Positions 43,418 through 52,895 of a DNA stretch of 64,000 bases are shown in pieces. Within the stretch, counting starts at the first letter, position 1; every line of letters starts with the position of its first letter. Under the pieces are notes generated by a model, which worked only from the letters and a program-made list of their open reading frames with translations, had not been told where the DNA came from and made no database searches. The stretch is from positions 62,001-126,000 of the forward strand of contig JAKFXN010000001.1 in assembly GCA_021731405.1 (NCBI GenBank). Reading direction: 5' to 3'. This DNA comes from Candidatus Parcubacteria bacterium. Lineage in GTDB: Bacteria > Patescibacteria > Paceibacteria > UBA9973 > UBA918. The position numbers were made by a program, and so were the translations under genes.

Positions 43418-43831
43418 ATGCTAACGCGACTTAAAACCCTCTTACTTCATCTCTGTACAAAAAACTTTGTATTGTTTTTTTGCATTGGTGTAACTACTGC
43501 TCTTCTTGACTATGCTATATATGTATTCCTTCTGTCGCATACATGGCCTATGCTGTTGGCAAAGCCGTTTGCTTCAGCTCTAGCGGTAGTATTCAACTAC
43601 CTACTCAATGCTCAGTTCAATTTTGGCAGAGCACACAGTATGAGTCTAAAGCATCTTAGTTTTTACGGCCTCCTATATGTTGTCCTTATTCTGATCCATA
43701 CATTTATCAACCAAGGATTGTTTATATTCTTAAACAATGTCACTATAGCTGTGTTCGGTGCCTTGTGTGTTTCTACCTTTGTAAACTATGTTGGCGTCAA
43801 AAAGTTTTTCGACCGCTTCCGTAACCAATAA
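43418..43831 (+). CDS. GtrA-family membrane protein
   Basis: The 137-residue protein has four membrane helices and GtrA family features (FCIGVTTALLDYAIYVFLL; VVFNYLLNAQFNF; a Lys/Arg-rich C-terminus after YVGVKKFF). GtrA proteins are thought to move lipid-linked sugars, such as undecaprenyl-phosphate-glucose, across the membrane. It begins a three-gene unit with a methyltransferase and a DPM-type glycosyltransferase. GtrA next to a GT2 of the GtrB/DPM type is a common pairing for glycan side-branch addition. The second partner here lacks C-terminal membrane helices. Confidence 0.88.
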   Translation: MLTRLKTLLLHLCTKNFVLFFCIGVTTALLDYAIYVFLLSHTWPMLLAKPFASALAVVFNYLLNAQFNFGRAHSMSLKHLSFYGLLYVVLILIHTFINQGLFIFLNNVTIAVFGALCVSTFVNYVGVKKFFDRFRNQ

Positions 43832-43843
43832 TTCATTAATCTT

Positions 43844-44539
43844 ATGTTATTTGAACTCGCAAAAAAGTTTGCCTTTATTCAAAATATAGTAGTTAACCTA
43901 CAAACATCTCTCCACCCTTCCATCATGCACAATCTTGGTAAGATTGAAGTGATAAAAAAGGCAATGTGGCACAGTGAACTTGAAGGTCTCACTGGTGATT
44001 ACTTTGAGTTTGGAATTTACGAAGGCACCTCTCTCTACGCTGCAGTCAAAGCACATAAAAAAATAAAGAGTTCATTCAAGCGAAATTTCTACGGCTTTGA
44101 TTCTTTTGATGATGGTTTCAAGTACTTTGATGAACGAGATAAGCACCCATACTTTAAGGAAGGTGATTTTGTGAGTTCTTATGAAAAGACAAAAAAAAGA
44201 TTTGCGGCTTTTCCGAACGTAAAACTCATCAAGGGCTATTTTGAAGAAACAACTACCGCTCCTGAAGCAAAAAACATATACGGGAATAATAAGTGTGCCA
44301 TTGTTTTTATTGACTGTGACTTAATGCATCCATCCATTGTTGCCCTAGAGTATGTTAAACCTATTCTGCAAGCAGGGTCAATTATTATTCTTGACGACTA
44401 CTTTGCCTACAAAGGAGACGAAAATCTAGGTACCGCCGGAGCTTTACGTACATTCCTTCAAACTAATCCGACTATTTCAGTGAGAGAATTCTCAGACTAC
44501 GGATATGGGGGCAAGTCTTTTGTAGTAACAAAAGTGTAA
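43844..44539 (+). CDS. TylF/MycF-like SAM-dependent O-methyltransferase
   Basis: The 231-residue protein has a class I methyltransferase fold with the SAM loop GDYFEFGIYEGTSL and the late motif IDCDLMHPSIVALEYVKPIL then IIILDDYFAY. These match the macrocin O-methyltransferase (TylF/MycF) family, where the Asp residues bind metal near the sugar hydroxyl. It probably methylates a sugar of the surface glycan or its precursor. It starts 12 bp after gtrA and ends 10 bp before a GT2 gene. Confidence 0.87.
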   Translation: MLFELAKKFAFIQNIVVNLQTSLHPSIMHNLGKIEVIKKAMWHSELEGLTGDYFEFGIYEGTSLYAAVKAHKKIKSSFKRNFYGFDSFDDGFKYFDERDKHPYFKEGDFVSSYEKTKKRFAAFPNVKLIKGYFEETTTAPEAKNIYGNNKCAIVFIDCDLMHPSIVALEYVKPILQAGSIIILDDYFAYKGDENLGTAGALRTFLQTNPTISVREFSDYGYGGKSFVVTKV

Positions 44540-44549
44540 GACACATCCT

Positions 44550-45263
44550 ATGAAACTCTCAGTAGTAATCCCTTGCTATAACGAGTCAGACAACTTAGCA
44601 AAACTGTTGACGGCGTACGATCAAGTTATCGTTCGTACAGACATTGAAATTATCTTAGTCAACAATGGATCAACTGACCAGACAAGTACCCAACTTGAGC
44701 AACTTGCCGCGAGCTATGCTCGCTTCTTACGGGTCGTGACAGTACCAGTAAATCAAGGGTACGGATTTGGCATTCTCGAAGGCCTTAAGATTGCTCAAGG
44801 TGAATTTATTGGCTGGACTCACGGAGACCTTCAGACCCCACCAGGCGATATAATAAGCGCTCTACAAATCCTCGAGCAACATAATTTCAGCGAACAATTT
44901 TACATCAAAGGTAATCGTCAGGGTCGTCCGCTTTTCGACAGATTTTTTACCGGCGGCATGAGTCTTTTTGAGACACTATATTTTGGCGTAAAAATGCACG
45001 ATATCAACGCCCAGCCCAATATCTTTCATAAGAATTTTTATGCCACGTGGCAAAGTCCGCCTCATGACTTTGCGTTTGATTTATTTGTTTTATACTCAGC
45101 CACAAAAGCTAACCTGCGTGTCATTCGCTTTCCCGTACAATTTCCAGAGCGCCAACACGGCACTTCCAAGTGGAATACCGGCCTACTTGCAAAGTGGAAG
45201 TTTATTAAACGCACAGTTACGTTTAGTAAAAGCTTAAAATATTCACTTATACAGAAGGACTAG
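44550..45263 (+). CDS. GT2 glycosyltransferase, DPM1/GtrB-like
   Basis: The 237-residue protein has the GT-A start VVIPCYNESDNLAKLL, ILVNNGSTDQTS and a metal-binding WTHGDLQTPPGD, where dolichol-phosphate-mannose-synthase-like enzymes have a DxD/DLQ motif. It lacks C-terminal membrane helices. It probably transfers a sugar from NDP-sugar to polyprenyl phosphate, which the GtrA protein in the same operon would then flip. The gene stops 6 bp before a convergent membrane-protein gene with no terminator between them. Confidence 0.9.
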   Translation: MKLSVVIPCYNESDNLAKLLTAYDQVIVRTDIEIILVNNGSTDQTSTQLEQLAASYARFLRVVTVPVNQGYGFGILEGLKIAQGEFIGWTHGDLQTPPGDIISALQILEQHNFSEQFYIKGNRQGRPLFDRFFTGGMSLFETLYFGVKMHDINAQPNIFHKNFYATWQSPPHDFAFDLFVLYSATKANLRVIRFPVQFPERQHGTSKWNTGLLAKWKFIKRTVTFSKSLKYSLIQKD

Positions 45264-45269
45264 TGTGTT

Positions 45270-47120
45270 TTACATTCCACTACGCGTTGTGCTTGGTCCA
45301 AGAAGTAAGTCAAAGCGCTCTTGTATACTCAAAACGTCTGCTTCTTCCGTTGGTACTCCAACACCGAGCGAGTCATAGCGCATAAAATCTATACTCGGGA
45401 GTACAAAGTTACCCAATATACCAACAATAAAGAAATCTATGAGTACTGGCAGAACAGCTATGAAGACAATGGTTTTCGCCGCAATACGCTGAAGCTTGTT
45501 GCCCTGTTCACTTTTAACTGCCAGTACTACTCCGAGTAAGAATAATGATAGCGAAACTCCTGGGGCAAAAAATCGTGATAATTCTCCGTACTGACCATAC
45601 ACAAATATGATTGAAGAGATTACCCATCCACTCATAAACAATGATAGAGCTATTGCATATACATTTTTGAATTGATTAGGTAAAACAAATATCTTTTTAC
45701 GCAACAACCAGAAACCGAGCGCAAAACCGAGCAGTGGAAGGATAACGAGTTGTACAGAACGAACGAGTCTGACAAATTTCCACAAAATTTCGTTTTCTTT
45801 TAAATCTTTAATGAATCTTAGAAGCTCTGTATATTTTGTTGGTTCGGTAACAGCATCCATTGTCAGTGCTGGGTCGTATATAATAGGCTTATTCTGATTC
45901 AAAGGACTTACTGTTTCTTGCTGCGTTTGTTCAATTGGTGTATTACTCACCTCCTTCCAAAGATAAACCATTTTCATTGGGGCATAAAACTCTGCTTCTA
46001 CGGTTCGAAACCACCGCAACTCAATAGCTGGCTTATCAGCCTGATCAGCTACTGACTTAACACCAGGTATTCCACTTTCCGGAGCCTTAAAAGCAAAGAT
46101 ACCTCCGACAGCTAAGGTGCTGAAAATAATCGTCACAACCACTAGCAGAAGTCCCACACAAAAATGGCGCCAGGTTTTTTTGTAGGTACCTTGTAACAAG
46201 AAAGAGAGTATTGCTAAACATATAAAAATAAGACTAAAATGCCCTCCGTTCATTACCCAAGAAAAAACAAGCAGGGTAAGTGCAGATAATCTCATCCAGT
46301 CAAATCCTTTTTGTAACGACTGCCAGAAAATAAAGCTTGCTAACAATAGACTTGCTAAGCCAATAACAACTTCATAATTATGCGAAAGCAAAATAGCGTG
46401 ACTAGAATCAGTCACACTAATATAGCGGTACGAAACAGCGGTATTACCAAGCAACACCAAAGAGGTGGGAAATAACGCCGCTCGAGGCTTCAGCCAAATG
46501 CGGGCCAGTCCCCAGACAAAAAGAGATGAAAATATGAGTACAATACTATGCCATACAATAAGAGAGAGCTGTGGCATGTTTATGCCAAGTACGTGTGGTA
46601 TAGCAGCGAGTAATGCTTGTCCACTGTTTTGATTAATGAGGGGAAGAGAATCGGCCGCCACGATAGCATTAGATAGGTTCTCCGCTCTGAAACTGTGGTT
46701 TACTGCACCGAATCCGTACGAGTATGGGGCAGTTGTAGGGTCAAGCACAATTCGTGGTAATGGAGAAAGTGCATGTGCAAGATTTAATAATGCAAACAAA
46801 CAGCTTCCAGCACTAATGATTATTAAGTAACGTTTATGCCGGTTCCAATTTATCTCTGTTGAAAATACGGGGACGCAAATGGCAACTAAGCAGACTGTGA
46901 GTAAGATGAGCGCTACTTTAATACCAAAAATTGTTTGCAGTAAAGCCCATATAGCTTGAAAGCCAGATGTGCCCAGAAAAAAAGAAGCTGCTAGGGTGAA
47001 AGATGGATTGCTTCCTAATAATAGTCCAATCTTGCGCCACAACACATATCCTGCTCCAGTAAACAAAACTGAGTATACACAAATACATAGTACTAGTATC
47101 GCCGCAGTCAGAAAAGTCAT
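45270..47120 (-). CDS. Polytopic membrane protein, possibly GT-C-type, unknown function
   Basis: The 616-residue protein has about twelve to fourteen membrane helices. A loop after the third to fourth helix region contains SPLPRIVLDPTTAPYSYGFG, and a larger outer loop (about 355-445) contains RWFRTVEAEFYAPM. This general layout resembles GT-C glycosyltransferases and Wzy-like polymerases, but no DxD-like or other diagnostic motif was firmly seen. It is transcribed against the surrounding plus-strand cluster and diverges from the Wzx gene. A palindromic AGTATACT (47129-47136) gives overlapping -10 boxes for both directions. A glycan polymerase role next to a flippase is attractive but unproven. 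Confidence 0.75.
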   Translation of the reverse strand: MTFLTAAILVLCICVYSVLFTGAGYVLWRKIGLLLGSNPSFTLAASFFLGTSGFQAIWALLQTIFGIKVALILLTVCLVAICVPVFSTEINWNRHKRYLIIISAGSCLFALLNLAHALSPLPRIVLDPTTAPYSYGFGAVNHSFRAENLSNAIVAADSLPLINQNSGQALLAAIPHVLGINMPQLSLIVWHSIVLIFSSLFVWGLARIWLKPRAALFPTSLVLLGNTAVSYRYISVTDSSHAILLSHNYEVVIGLASLLLASFIFWQSLQKGFDWMRLSALTLLVFSWVMNGGHFSLIFICLAILSFLLQGTYKKTWRHFCVGLLLVVVTIIFSTLAVGGIFAFKAPESGIPGVKSVADQADKPAIELRWFRTVEAEFYAPMKMVYLWKEVSNTPIEQTQQETVSPLNQNKPIIYDPALTMDAVTEPTKYTELLRFIKDLKENEILWKFVRLVRSVQLVILPLLGFALGFWLLRKKIFVLPNQFKNVYAIALSLFMSGWVISSIIFVYGQYGELSRFFAPGVSLSLFLLGVVLAVKSEQGNKLQRIAAKTIVFIAVLPVLIDFFIVGILGNFVLPSIDFMRYDSLGVGVPTEEADVLSIQERFDLLLGPSTTRSGM

Positions 47121-47128
47121 GTTTTTAT

Positions 47129-47136
47129 AGTATACT
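47129..47136. promoter_or_regulatory. Shared divergent -10 boxes (AGTATACT)
   Basis: TATACT can be read on both strands. On the minus strand it lies 8 nt before the ATG at 47120; on the plus strand it lies 40 nt before the ATG at 47177. No clear -35 box was found for either. Confidence 0.45.
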
Positions 47137-47176
47137 GTACAATGTTTTACGGCAACCTCACCGAAACTACTACTTT

Positions 47177-48484
47177 ATGAACCATAAAAACTGGCTATCT
47201 CGACTTCTGTACAGTATGTTACCTGCCTGGATATCGGACCGATTCCTTGAGTACTGGCATAGCACAGGCATGAAAAGATATGCTAGCAACACTGGCTGGG
47301 CACTAGCCACAAGAGTCTTGAGTGTACTCATGTCATTTTTTGTGACGATTTATCTTGTTCGTTATTTAGGTCCAGAAAATTACGGAAACCTCAGTTATGC
47401 CATAAGTTTTGTAGGTATTTTTTCAGTTATTAGCACCCTTGGTATTGATAATGTGTTGTACCGAGAACTTATCATGTACCCGGAACGAAGAAATGAGTAC
47501 CTTGGCTCTGCCTTAGTACTAAAGTTGACGGCTGGCATTGTTGCAAGTACAGCAACAGTGCTCGGTGCTTTTGTATTAGCAGCCGATGATGTGTCTAAAG
47601 TTATTATTCTGATTTTGGCTGGTACTTTTATTTTTAACGCCTTTAATGTTGTGGTGTATGAATTTCAAGCAAACGTTCAACAAAAATATCCTTCACTAGT
47701 CTCTTTGTGTGTAGTTTTTATCCTCAATCTTTTGAAGCTTTGGGTAATAGCAGCAGATCAAGGAATTCTATACATCGGTGCTATTCTACTACTAGAGTCT
47801 GTCCTATACGCAACACTTTTTGCGTATATACGACTACGCTATTACGGATCCCTATTTTCGTGGCACTACAACCAAGCTACCGCCCTGTCTATACTCAGAG
47901 ACTCATGGCCATTTATATTTATTGCACTCTTTGCATCTGTCTACGCCCGCATTGATCAAATTATGCTAAAGCACCTTATCGACAGCACAGCTGTAGGTAT
48001 ATACGATGCGGCAGTTCGTATTGCTGAAGTATGGTTATTTATACCAGGTATTATTGTTTCCTCTCTCTTCCCCGCCATTGTAAACGCTAAACTCACAAGC
48101 CCTGTTGAATATAAAAAAAGACTCCTAACACTTACTGCCGCCTTAGTTGGAGTTGCAACCTTGCTTGCAATCGTTTCTTCTTTAGTTGCAAAACAACTCA
48201 TGTTTGCACTTTATGGACCATCCTTTGTTGGCACAGCCGCTGTATTCTCCGTATATATTTGGTCTGGTGTTTTTGTCTCAGTAAGTATGGTGCTCCATTA
48301 CTTTTTATTAGCTGAAAATCGCCGAAAAATTATCTTCTTTAGTTCACTGGCAACCATGGCCCTCAATGTAGTGCTAAATGTAATACTCATTCCGCCCTAT
48401 GGGGTCATGGGAGCTGCTTCTGCAACACTTATCTCTTATGCAATTTTGATCTTACCAGCTATTCTTATCCTAAGAATAAAGTAA
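47177..48484 (+). CDS. Polysaccharide flippase of the Wzx/MOP type
   Basis: The 435-residue protein has about twelve membrane helices and the MOP-family polysaccharide-synthase start TGWALATRVLSVLMSFFVTI followed by YLVRYLGPENYGNLSYA. ARIDQIMLKHLIDSTAVGIY and the final ILIPPYGVMGAASATLISY are also typical. It probably flips a polyprenyl-linked oligosaccharide unit to the outer face. It is followed 1 bp later by a glycosyltransferase. It makes a complete-looking route together with the Wzy-like proteins in the window. Confidence 0.93.
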   Translation: MNHKNWLSRLLYSMLPAWISDRFLEYWHSTGMKRYASNTGWALATRVLSVLMSFFVTIYLVRYLGPENYGNLSYAISFVGIFSVISTLGIDNVLYRELIMYPERRNEYLGSALVLKLTAGIVASTATVLGAFVLAADDVSKVIILILAGTFIFNAFNVVVYEFQANVQQKYPSLVSLCVVFILNLLKLWVIAADQGILYIGAILLLESVLYATLFAYIRLRYYGSLFSWHYNQATALSILRDSWPFIFIALFASVYARIDQIMLKHLIDSTAVGIYDAAVRIAEVWLFIPGIIVSSLFPAIVNAKLTSPVEYKKRLLTLTAALVGVATLLAIVSSLVAKQLMFALYGPSFVGTAAVFSVYIWSGVFVSVSMVLHYFLLAENRRKIIFFSSLATMALNVVLNVILIPPYGVMGAASATLISYAILILPAILILRIK

Positions 48485-48485
48485 T

Positions 48486-49376
48486 ATGTCTACCCCAAAA
48501 TACAGTATAGGTGTCGTCACCTACCACGCTAGATTTGAAACATACTTCAAGCCCTTAATCGAAAAGATGGTACGTATTTTCCCCGATAAAGATATTATCT
48601 GCATTATCAATGGTCACCCAGATCGTACGCTTCAGATAGCATATTTGAAAAAAGTAGTTTCATTCCTGCAGCGTTTTCCAAACGTTCGTTACCTTACCTA
48701 CGACACAAACCAGTCCCTCTCAAAATGCTGGAACCAACTGATAATTTTATCAAACACCCCACAGACTCTTATTTTGAATGACGACACAAGCGTAAGTGAT
48801 TTATTTCGATCTGAACTTGAAGAACACATAAAAAGAAACGATACCTTTACCCTAAATAAGAGTTGGAGTCACTTTGTTATTTCAAAAGACACTGTCAAAA
48901 AAGTTGGTTGGTTTGACGAACGCTTCCTAGGAGTAGGACAAGAAGATGGAGACTATGCTTATCGAATGACAATGAAACACATCAACACGATTAATGTGGA
49001 AAGTGTTGGTTTAAGAAATTTTGTAGGAGAACAAAAAAATCCCGGCTGGTCTAACATCTCGAAAACGACAAAAGATACTCGTTACGCTGATGTTAACAAA
49101 GACTTTTTTAACAAAAAATGGACGGTGCCTTGGAACTCTCCAGAGAACACTCATTTTGAGCATGTTTGTCAATTTAATGGACTAACCTCCCCGTTTACCT
49201 TAGTAAAAGGTATGGAGACTCCTCTGTTTTATGAATTCTCTGTACTTGATATAGAAGCTGATAGCTCAAAAACACTTGCGTACACACCCTCTATATTAAA
49301 GATACAGCTACAAAAAATTTATTATAATTTTGGTCGAATTGCCGCGCGACATCTACGTAAATTCAAGTTGAAATAA
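48486..49376 (+). CDS. GT2-like glycosyltransferase
   Basis: The 296-residue protein has a GT-A-like start (YSIGVVTYHARFETYFKPLI), the DxD-like NDDTSVSD, and the late acceptor-loop motif GWFDERFLGVGQEDGDYAYR, typical of GT2 enzymes. It is 1 bp after the flippase gene. The donor and acceptor cannot be read. Its C-terminal 80 residues have no clear match. Confidence 0.8.
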   Translation: MSTPKYSIGVVTYHARFETYFKPLIEKMVRIFPDKDIICIINGHPDRTLQIAYLKKVVSFLQRFPNVRYLTYDTNQSLSKCWNQLIILSNTPQTLILNDDTSVSDLFRSELEEHIKRNDTFTLNKSWSHFVISKDTVKKVGWFDERFLGVGQEDGDYAYRMTMKHINTINVESVGLRNFVGEQKNPGWSNISKTTKDTRYADVNKDFFNKKWTVPWNSPENTHFEHVCQFNGLTSPFTLVKGMETPLFYEFSVLDIEADSSKTLAYTPSILKIQLQKIYYNFGRIAARHLRKFKLK

Positions 49377-49380
49377 CTTG

Positions 49381-50394
49381 TTACATTAACTTCTCTTTCC
49401 AAGTTCGCGGTGTCATCTCATTATCAATTTCAAGATCAAGGTGATACAAAAAAGGTTTTGTTCCTCGTTCGCGAATATGCTTAATCATTTCCTGAAGACC
49501 TTCTTCGAGAGTAGTAGTTGTCTTGTACCCAATCAGCCGTCGAGCCTTATCAGCACTACAGGTTGCATGCCTAACTTCCTGTGGCCGTCCTGCCATATAG
49601 ATCGGATCGAGCTTGAAATCAAGTAATCGAGCAACAGTCTGAGCTAGTGTATTGATAGTGACGAACTCTTCGTCTGGTCCAATATTAATAATTTCCCCCA
49701 CCACATCAGGACTTTCGCCCAGCTTCATCAGCGGCAAAACCACATCTTCCACAAAAGAAAAACAACGCTTTTGTTCGCCATCCCCATAGATAAACGGTTG
49801 TCGACCTTGAAGCATGAGGTTAATCATAATTGAAGCTACATTACGATATGGATCGTCGTATTTTTGTCGAGCTCCGATTATATTGTGTGGTACAGCAATA
49901 ACATACTCCATACCATGGACAGAACAAATGTTCTTTACCTGCAACTCTGCGGCGTATTTAGCAATACCATAAGGATCTTGTGGGAGAGGAGTCATGTCTT
50001 CAGTAAATGGCACTACTTCTTGTGTTCCGTAACGAGCCATTGAAGAGCAGTGGACAAAACGTTTTACTTTATTTGTAACTGCAGCACTGAGAAGTGAGGT
50101 GGTGATACCATACACGTTCTGTGACACAAGATGTGGCGAGAATACTGAAAGACCTTCGTAGGCAGTAGCGGCGCAGTGATAAATGACATCAACACCCTTA
50201 AGGAGCGGTACTAGCTCAGCCCGATCAATTAAATCAATTTGATGAAACTCAACTTTTGGATTTACGTTATCAAGATAACCGCCAATAAGGTTGTCTACTC
50301 CAATCACTCGGTGACCTTTTTCTATTAGCGCATCTGCAACGTGACTACCTAAAAAGCCTGCCACTCCTGAAATAAAGAATGTTTTTTGATTCAT
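49381..50394 (-). CDS. NAD-dependent epimerase/dehydratase (extended SDR, sugar-nucleotide)
   Basis: The start is placed at ATG 50394 (MNQKTFFISGVAGFLGSHVA), 7 nt from a good -10; the frame extends 54 bp upstream but without similarity. The 337-residue product has the Rossmann motif GVAGFLGSHV, the Ser of CSSMARYG and the Tyr-x3-Lys of DPYGIAKYAAE. It resembles UDP-glucose 4-epimerases and UDP-glucuronate epimerases, with ADKARRLIGYKTTTTLEEGL as the C-terminal part. It is on the minus strand inside the plus-strand cluster with its own promoter. The substrate is undetermined. Confidence 0.88.
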   Translation of the reverse strand: MNQKTFFISGVAGFLGSHVADALIEKGHRVIGVDNLIGGYLDNVNPKVEFHQIDLIDRAELVPLLKGVDVIYHCAATAYEGLSVFSPHLVSQNVYGITTSLLSAAVTNKVKRFVHCSSMARYGTQEVVPFTEDMTPLPQDPYGIAKYAAELQVKNICSVHGMEYVIAVPHNIIGARQKYDDPYRNVASIMINLMLQGRQPFIYGDGEQKRCFSFVEDVVLPLMKLGESPDVVGEIINIGPDEEFVTINTLAQTVARLLDFKLDPIYMAGRPQEVRHATCSADKARRLIGYKTTTTLEEGLQEMIKHIRERGTKPFLYHLDLEIDNEMTPRTWKEKLM

Positions 50395-50401
50395 GGCAAT
50401 T

Positions 50402-50430
50402 ATCATAACATAGTGGCCAATTTGTGATAA
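50402..50430 (-). promoter_or_regulatory. Promoter of the sugar epimerase gene
   Basis: On the minus strand -35 TTATCA (50430-50425) and -10 TATGAT (50407-50402) are 17 bp apart. The -10 box ends 7 nt before the ATG at 50394, again implying an almost leaderless mRNA. Confidence 0.55.
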
Positions 50431-50453
50431 AGTAGGAGCAATAGACATTTTGT

Positions 50454-51188
50454 ATGCCAGCTATTTCTATTACGACCTCCATGTACAAGACTGAAGCTCA
50501 TTTGCCAAAATGGATTTCTCGTGTTTTAGCTTTCGCCCAAGAAGCCACCGAGATTGAACTTGATTTCGAAATAAACGCCATCGCCAACGACCCGACAGAG
50601 CGTGAGCTTGAACTTCTGCAACAACTAACGCCATATCACTGGTTCCATTTGTACAAAGTCCCACGTGAACCGATTTATGCTTCATGGAATAGAGGGGTGT
50701 CTGCAGCAAAAGCCGACGTCTGTACCTCATGGAATGTAGATGACATAAGAAACGCCCGAGCAATGCGAAGAGGTCTCAAACTACTTGAGCAAAACGACTT
50801 AAAAAAAGAGCGAGGTATAATAGTGTACTTTCCGTTTGTATATAAGCGATATATCAATATCCTAAATTGTGATATTTTAGTTAAACGAATGGTAGTGAAC
50901 CCACCAGTATTTACAAAAGAAGAATTTATACGATCAATGCATATTGGGCCATTCTTTTTGTTTACTAAATCAACCTATCAAAAAATTGGTGCTTTCGACG
51001 AAAAATATTCGATTGTAGGCGACTACGAATGGCAAGCCCGTGCGGCATCAAAAGGCGTGCACTTTTTGAAATCAGATGAGATTTCTGGTGTGTTTAAAAA
51101 TAACGGAAAAACATTAAGCGGAAGCCGGTCAACTAAACACATGGTGGAGCTTGAGGATGTATTAAAAAATTATAAGACTCTAGTTTAA
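50454..51188 (+). CDS. GT2-family glycosyltransferase
   Basis: The 244-residue protein starts SITTSMYKTEAHLPKWI and has YASWNRGVSAAKADVCTSWN followed by the acidic VDDIR, in the place of the GT-A nucleotide-binding DxD. A later FDEKYSIVGDYEWQARAASK is the usual acceptor-side motif. It begins the last long plus-strand run of ten genes ending at 59097 and faces the epimerase gene divergently. The donor and linkage are unknown. Confidence 0.83.
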   Translation: MPAISITTSMYKTEAHLPKWISRVLAFAQEATEIELDFEINAIANDPTERELELLQQLTPYHWFHLYKVPREPIYASWNRGVSAAKADVCTSWNVDDIRNARAMRRGLKLLEQNDLKKERGIIVYFPFVYKRYINILNCDILVKRMVVNPPVFTKEEFIRSMHIGPFFLFTKSTYQKIGAFDEKYSIVGDYEWQARAASKGVHFLKSDEISGVFKNNGKTLSGSRSTKHMVELEDVLKNYKTLV

Positions 51189-51210
51189 ACGAGGGCGCAC
51201 ATATTCAAAT

Positions 51211-51963
51211 ATGCTTAAACAAATTCACAAAAATTCTGAAGAAATTGCCAAGTCATTACCAGACTCATTTCTAGTGCTAGATATTGGGGGTGCAGTCGCC
51301 CCTTTCCAACGAGCTGACTACATTGTTGATATTGTGCCTTTTGAAGAAATTAGCTGGAACCAGCAGCGCGGTGAGGGTAAAGCTCGTGTAAAAAAAGAAA
51401 CATACGTTCAGCACGATATTTGCTCTCGCGAACCATGGCCATTTGAAGACAAGCAGTTTGATTATGTATTTTGTTCTCACGTACTTGAAGATATCAGAGA
51501 CCCTCTTTGGGTTTGTTCAGAACTAATGCGAGTCAGTAAGGCCGGCTACATTGAAGTACCTTCAAAACTATATGAAATGACTTTTAATCTCGAGGCAGAC
51601 GGCTTATCAGGTGCCTGCCATCACCGTTGGCTAGTTGATATTTTTGAAAATAAACTACGTTTTACTTTTAAACATTTCTATATCCATTTCCCTTTTATCA
51701 ATAAAAACAAGCGACATTTAGACCAACAGCAAGACGAGATGCTTCTGCGTGTGGAATGGAAAGACTCGATTGAGTTTTTTGAGAATTGGCTTTTGTCAGG
51801 TAAAGATATTTTCGAATATTATCTTGAAAGATCTGTCACAGAGAAAGAACGTTGGGCTCTTGTTCGAAAAACTTCTCCCCATAATTTTTTCAGCGCGTGG
51901 GCTCGTTACTTAAAAAACACGTCTCCGTTCTTCAATAATCTCTACTCGAAATTACGTAAATGA
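51211..51963 (+). CDS. Class I SAM-dependent methyltransferase
   Basis: The 250-residue protein has LVLDIGGAVAPFQRADYIVD as motif I and PWPFEDKQFDYVFCSHVLED followed by IRDPLWVCSELMRVSKAG, as in Methyltransf_11 proteins. The Gly-rich loop reads DIGGAVAP rather than DxGxGxG. It overlaps the next GT2 gene by 4 bp. It probably methylates a sugar or the chain end; it may also be a non-catalytic relative because the SAM loop is unusual. Confidence 0.8.
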   Translation: MLKQIHKNSEEIAKSLPDSFLVLDIGGAVAPFQRADYIVDIVPFEEISWNQQRGEGKARVKKETYVQHDICSREPWPFEDKQFDYVFCSHVLEDIRDPLWVCSELMRVSKAGYIEVPSKLYEMTFNLEADGLSGACHHRWLVDIFENKLRFTFKHFYIHFPFINKNKRHLDQQQDEMLLRVEWKDSIEFFENWLLSGKDIFEYYLERSVTEKERWALVRKTSPHNFFSAWARYLKNTSPFFNNLYSKLRK

Positions 51964-52895
51964 AAATAGTAGCCCTTTTACCAGTAAAAAACGAAAGCTG
52001 GGCTCTGCCCTCTTATCTTTCTAGTGTCTCAAAAATCGCTGACGAAATAATTGCCCTGAATGATTCCTCTACTGATTCGAGTGTACTAATTCTAAATAAG
52101 GCAGGAGCTTCTGTTTTCGACTATGACTCATCAAAAGAAGAGTTAGTAAATATGGGAAAAAGGAGGCAGCGACTTTTAGAGCTTGGGCGAAAAGCTGGAG
52201 GAACACACTTTGTTTGGCTTGATGCTGACGAAACTTTTTCAAGTAATTTCATTTCTCAGGCTAAACAAACAATTCTAAGCCTCAAGCCAGGTCAAAAAAT
52301 AACCATGCGTTGGGTACACGCGTGGAAAAACACGACTGATTATCTCACCGATACCCATTCCCCTTTTGGATACATTTGGAAAGATTTTATCGTCTGTGAT
52401 GATAAGACTTCAAACTTTGAAGAAAAATTCTTGTCTGAAGGAAGAACCCCGGGAACCCATACCGATATACTCAGACTTCCCGAAAAACAAGGCGTAGTTA
52501 TCCACTGGCAGTTTAGTCGTTTTGAAATAACTCAACTTAAGCAAGCGCTGTATCGTTGCACTGAATTGATTGAGGGAACACGCGGAGTAAGAAAAATTAA
52601 TCACACCTATAGTATTACATTACCTAATGAAAAACTTATAACGTGTCAGTTACCGAAGACTTGGATAGAAAACATACTCGCTCCAGAAATAGCTAGTGAG
52701 GGTAAAGTTTTCTACTTAGAGCAAATAACCGAACTTTTTACAGCAAAAGGAATCACCTTCTTTGAGGGGTTACAAATTTGGCATATTCCTGAATTACACA
52801 GTCTGTTTATTAAAAAAACAGGCCGAGAACCGCATTCAAAAGTATTCCCCGCGTGGCTGGTTGCATTAAATAAACTACGACATGGCAACAAATAA
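51960..52895 (+). CDS. GT2-family glycosyltransferase
   Basis: The 311-residue protein starts IVALLPVKNESWALPSYLSS and has EIIALNDSSTDSS and the metal-binding FVWLDADETFSSNFI. These fit GT2 enzymes related to the SunS/WaaE-like group. It overlaps the methyltransferase upstream by 4 bp and the GT4 gene downstream by 14 bp, so translation is probably coupled. The C-terminal domain (about 200-311) has no recognised family. Confidence 0.85.
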   Translation: MKIVALLPVKNESWALPSYLSSVSKIADEIIALNDSSTDSSVLILNKAGASVFDYDSSKEELVNMGKRRQRLLELGRKAGGTHFVWLDADETFSSNFISQAKQTILSLKPGQKITMRWVHAWKNTTDYLTDTHSPFGYIWKDFIVCDDKTSNFEEKFLSEGRTPGTHTDILRLPEKQGVVIHWQFSRFEITQLKQALYRCTELIEGTRGVRKINHTYSITLPNEKLITCQLPKTWIENILAPEIASEGKVFYLEQITELFTAKGITFFEGLQIWHIPELHSLFIKKTGREPHSKVFPAWLVALNKLRHGNK

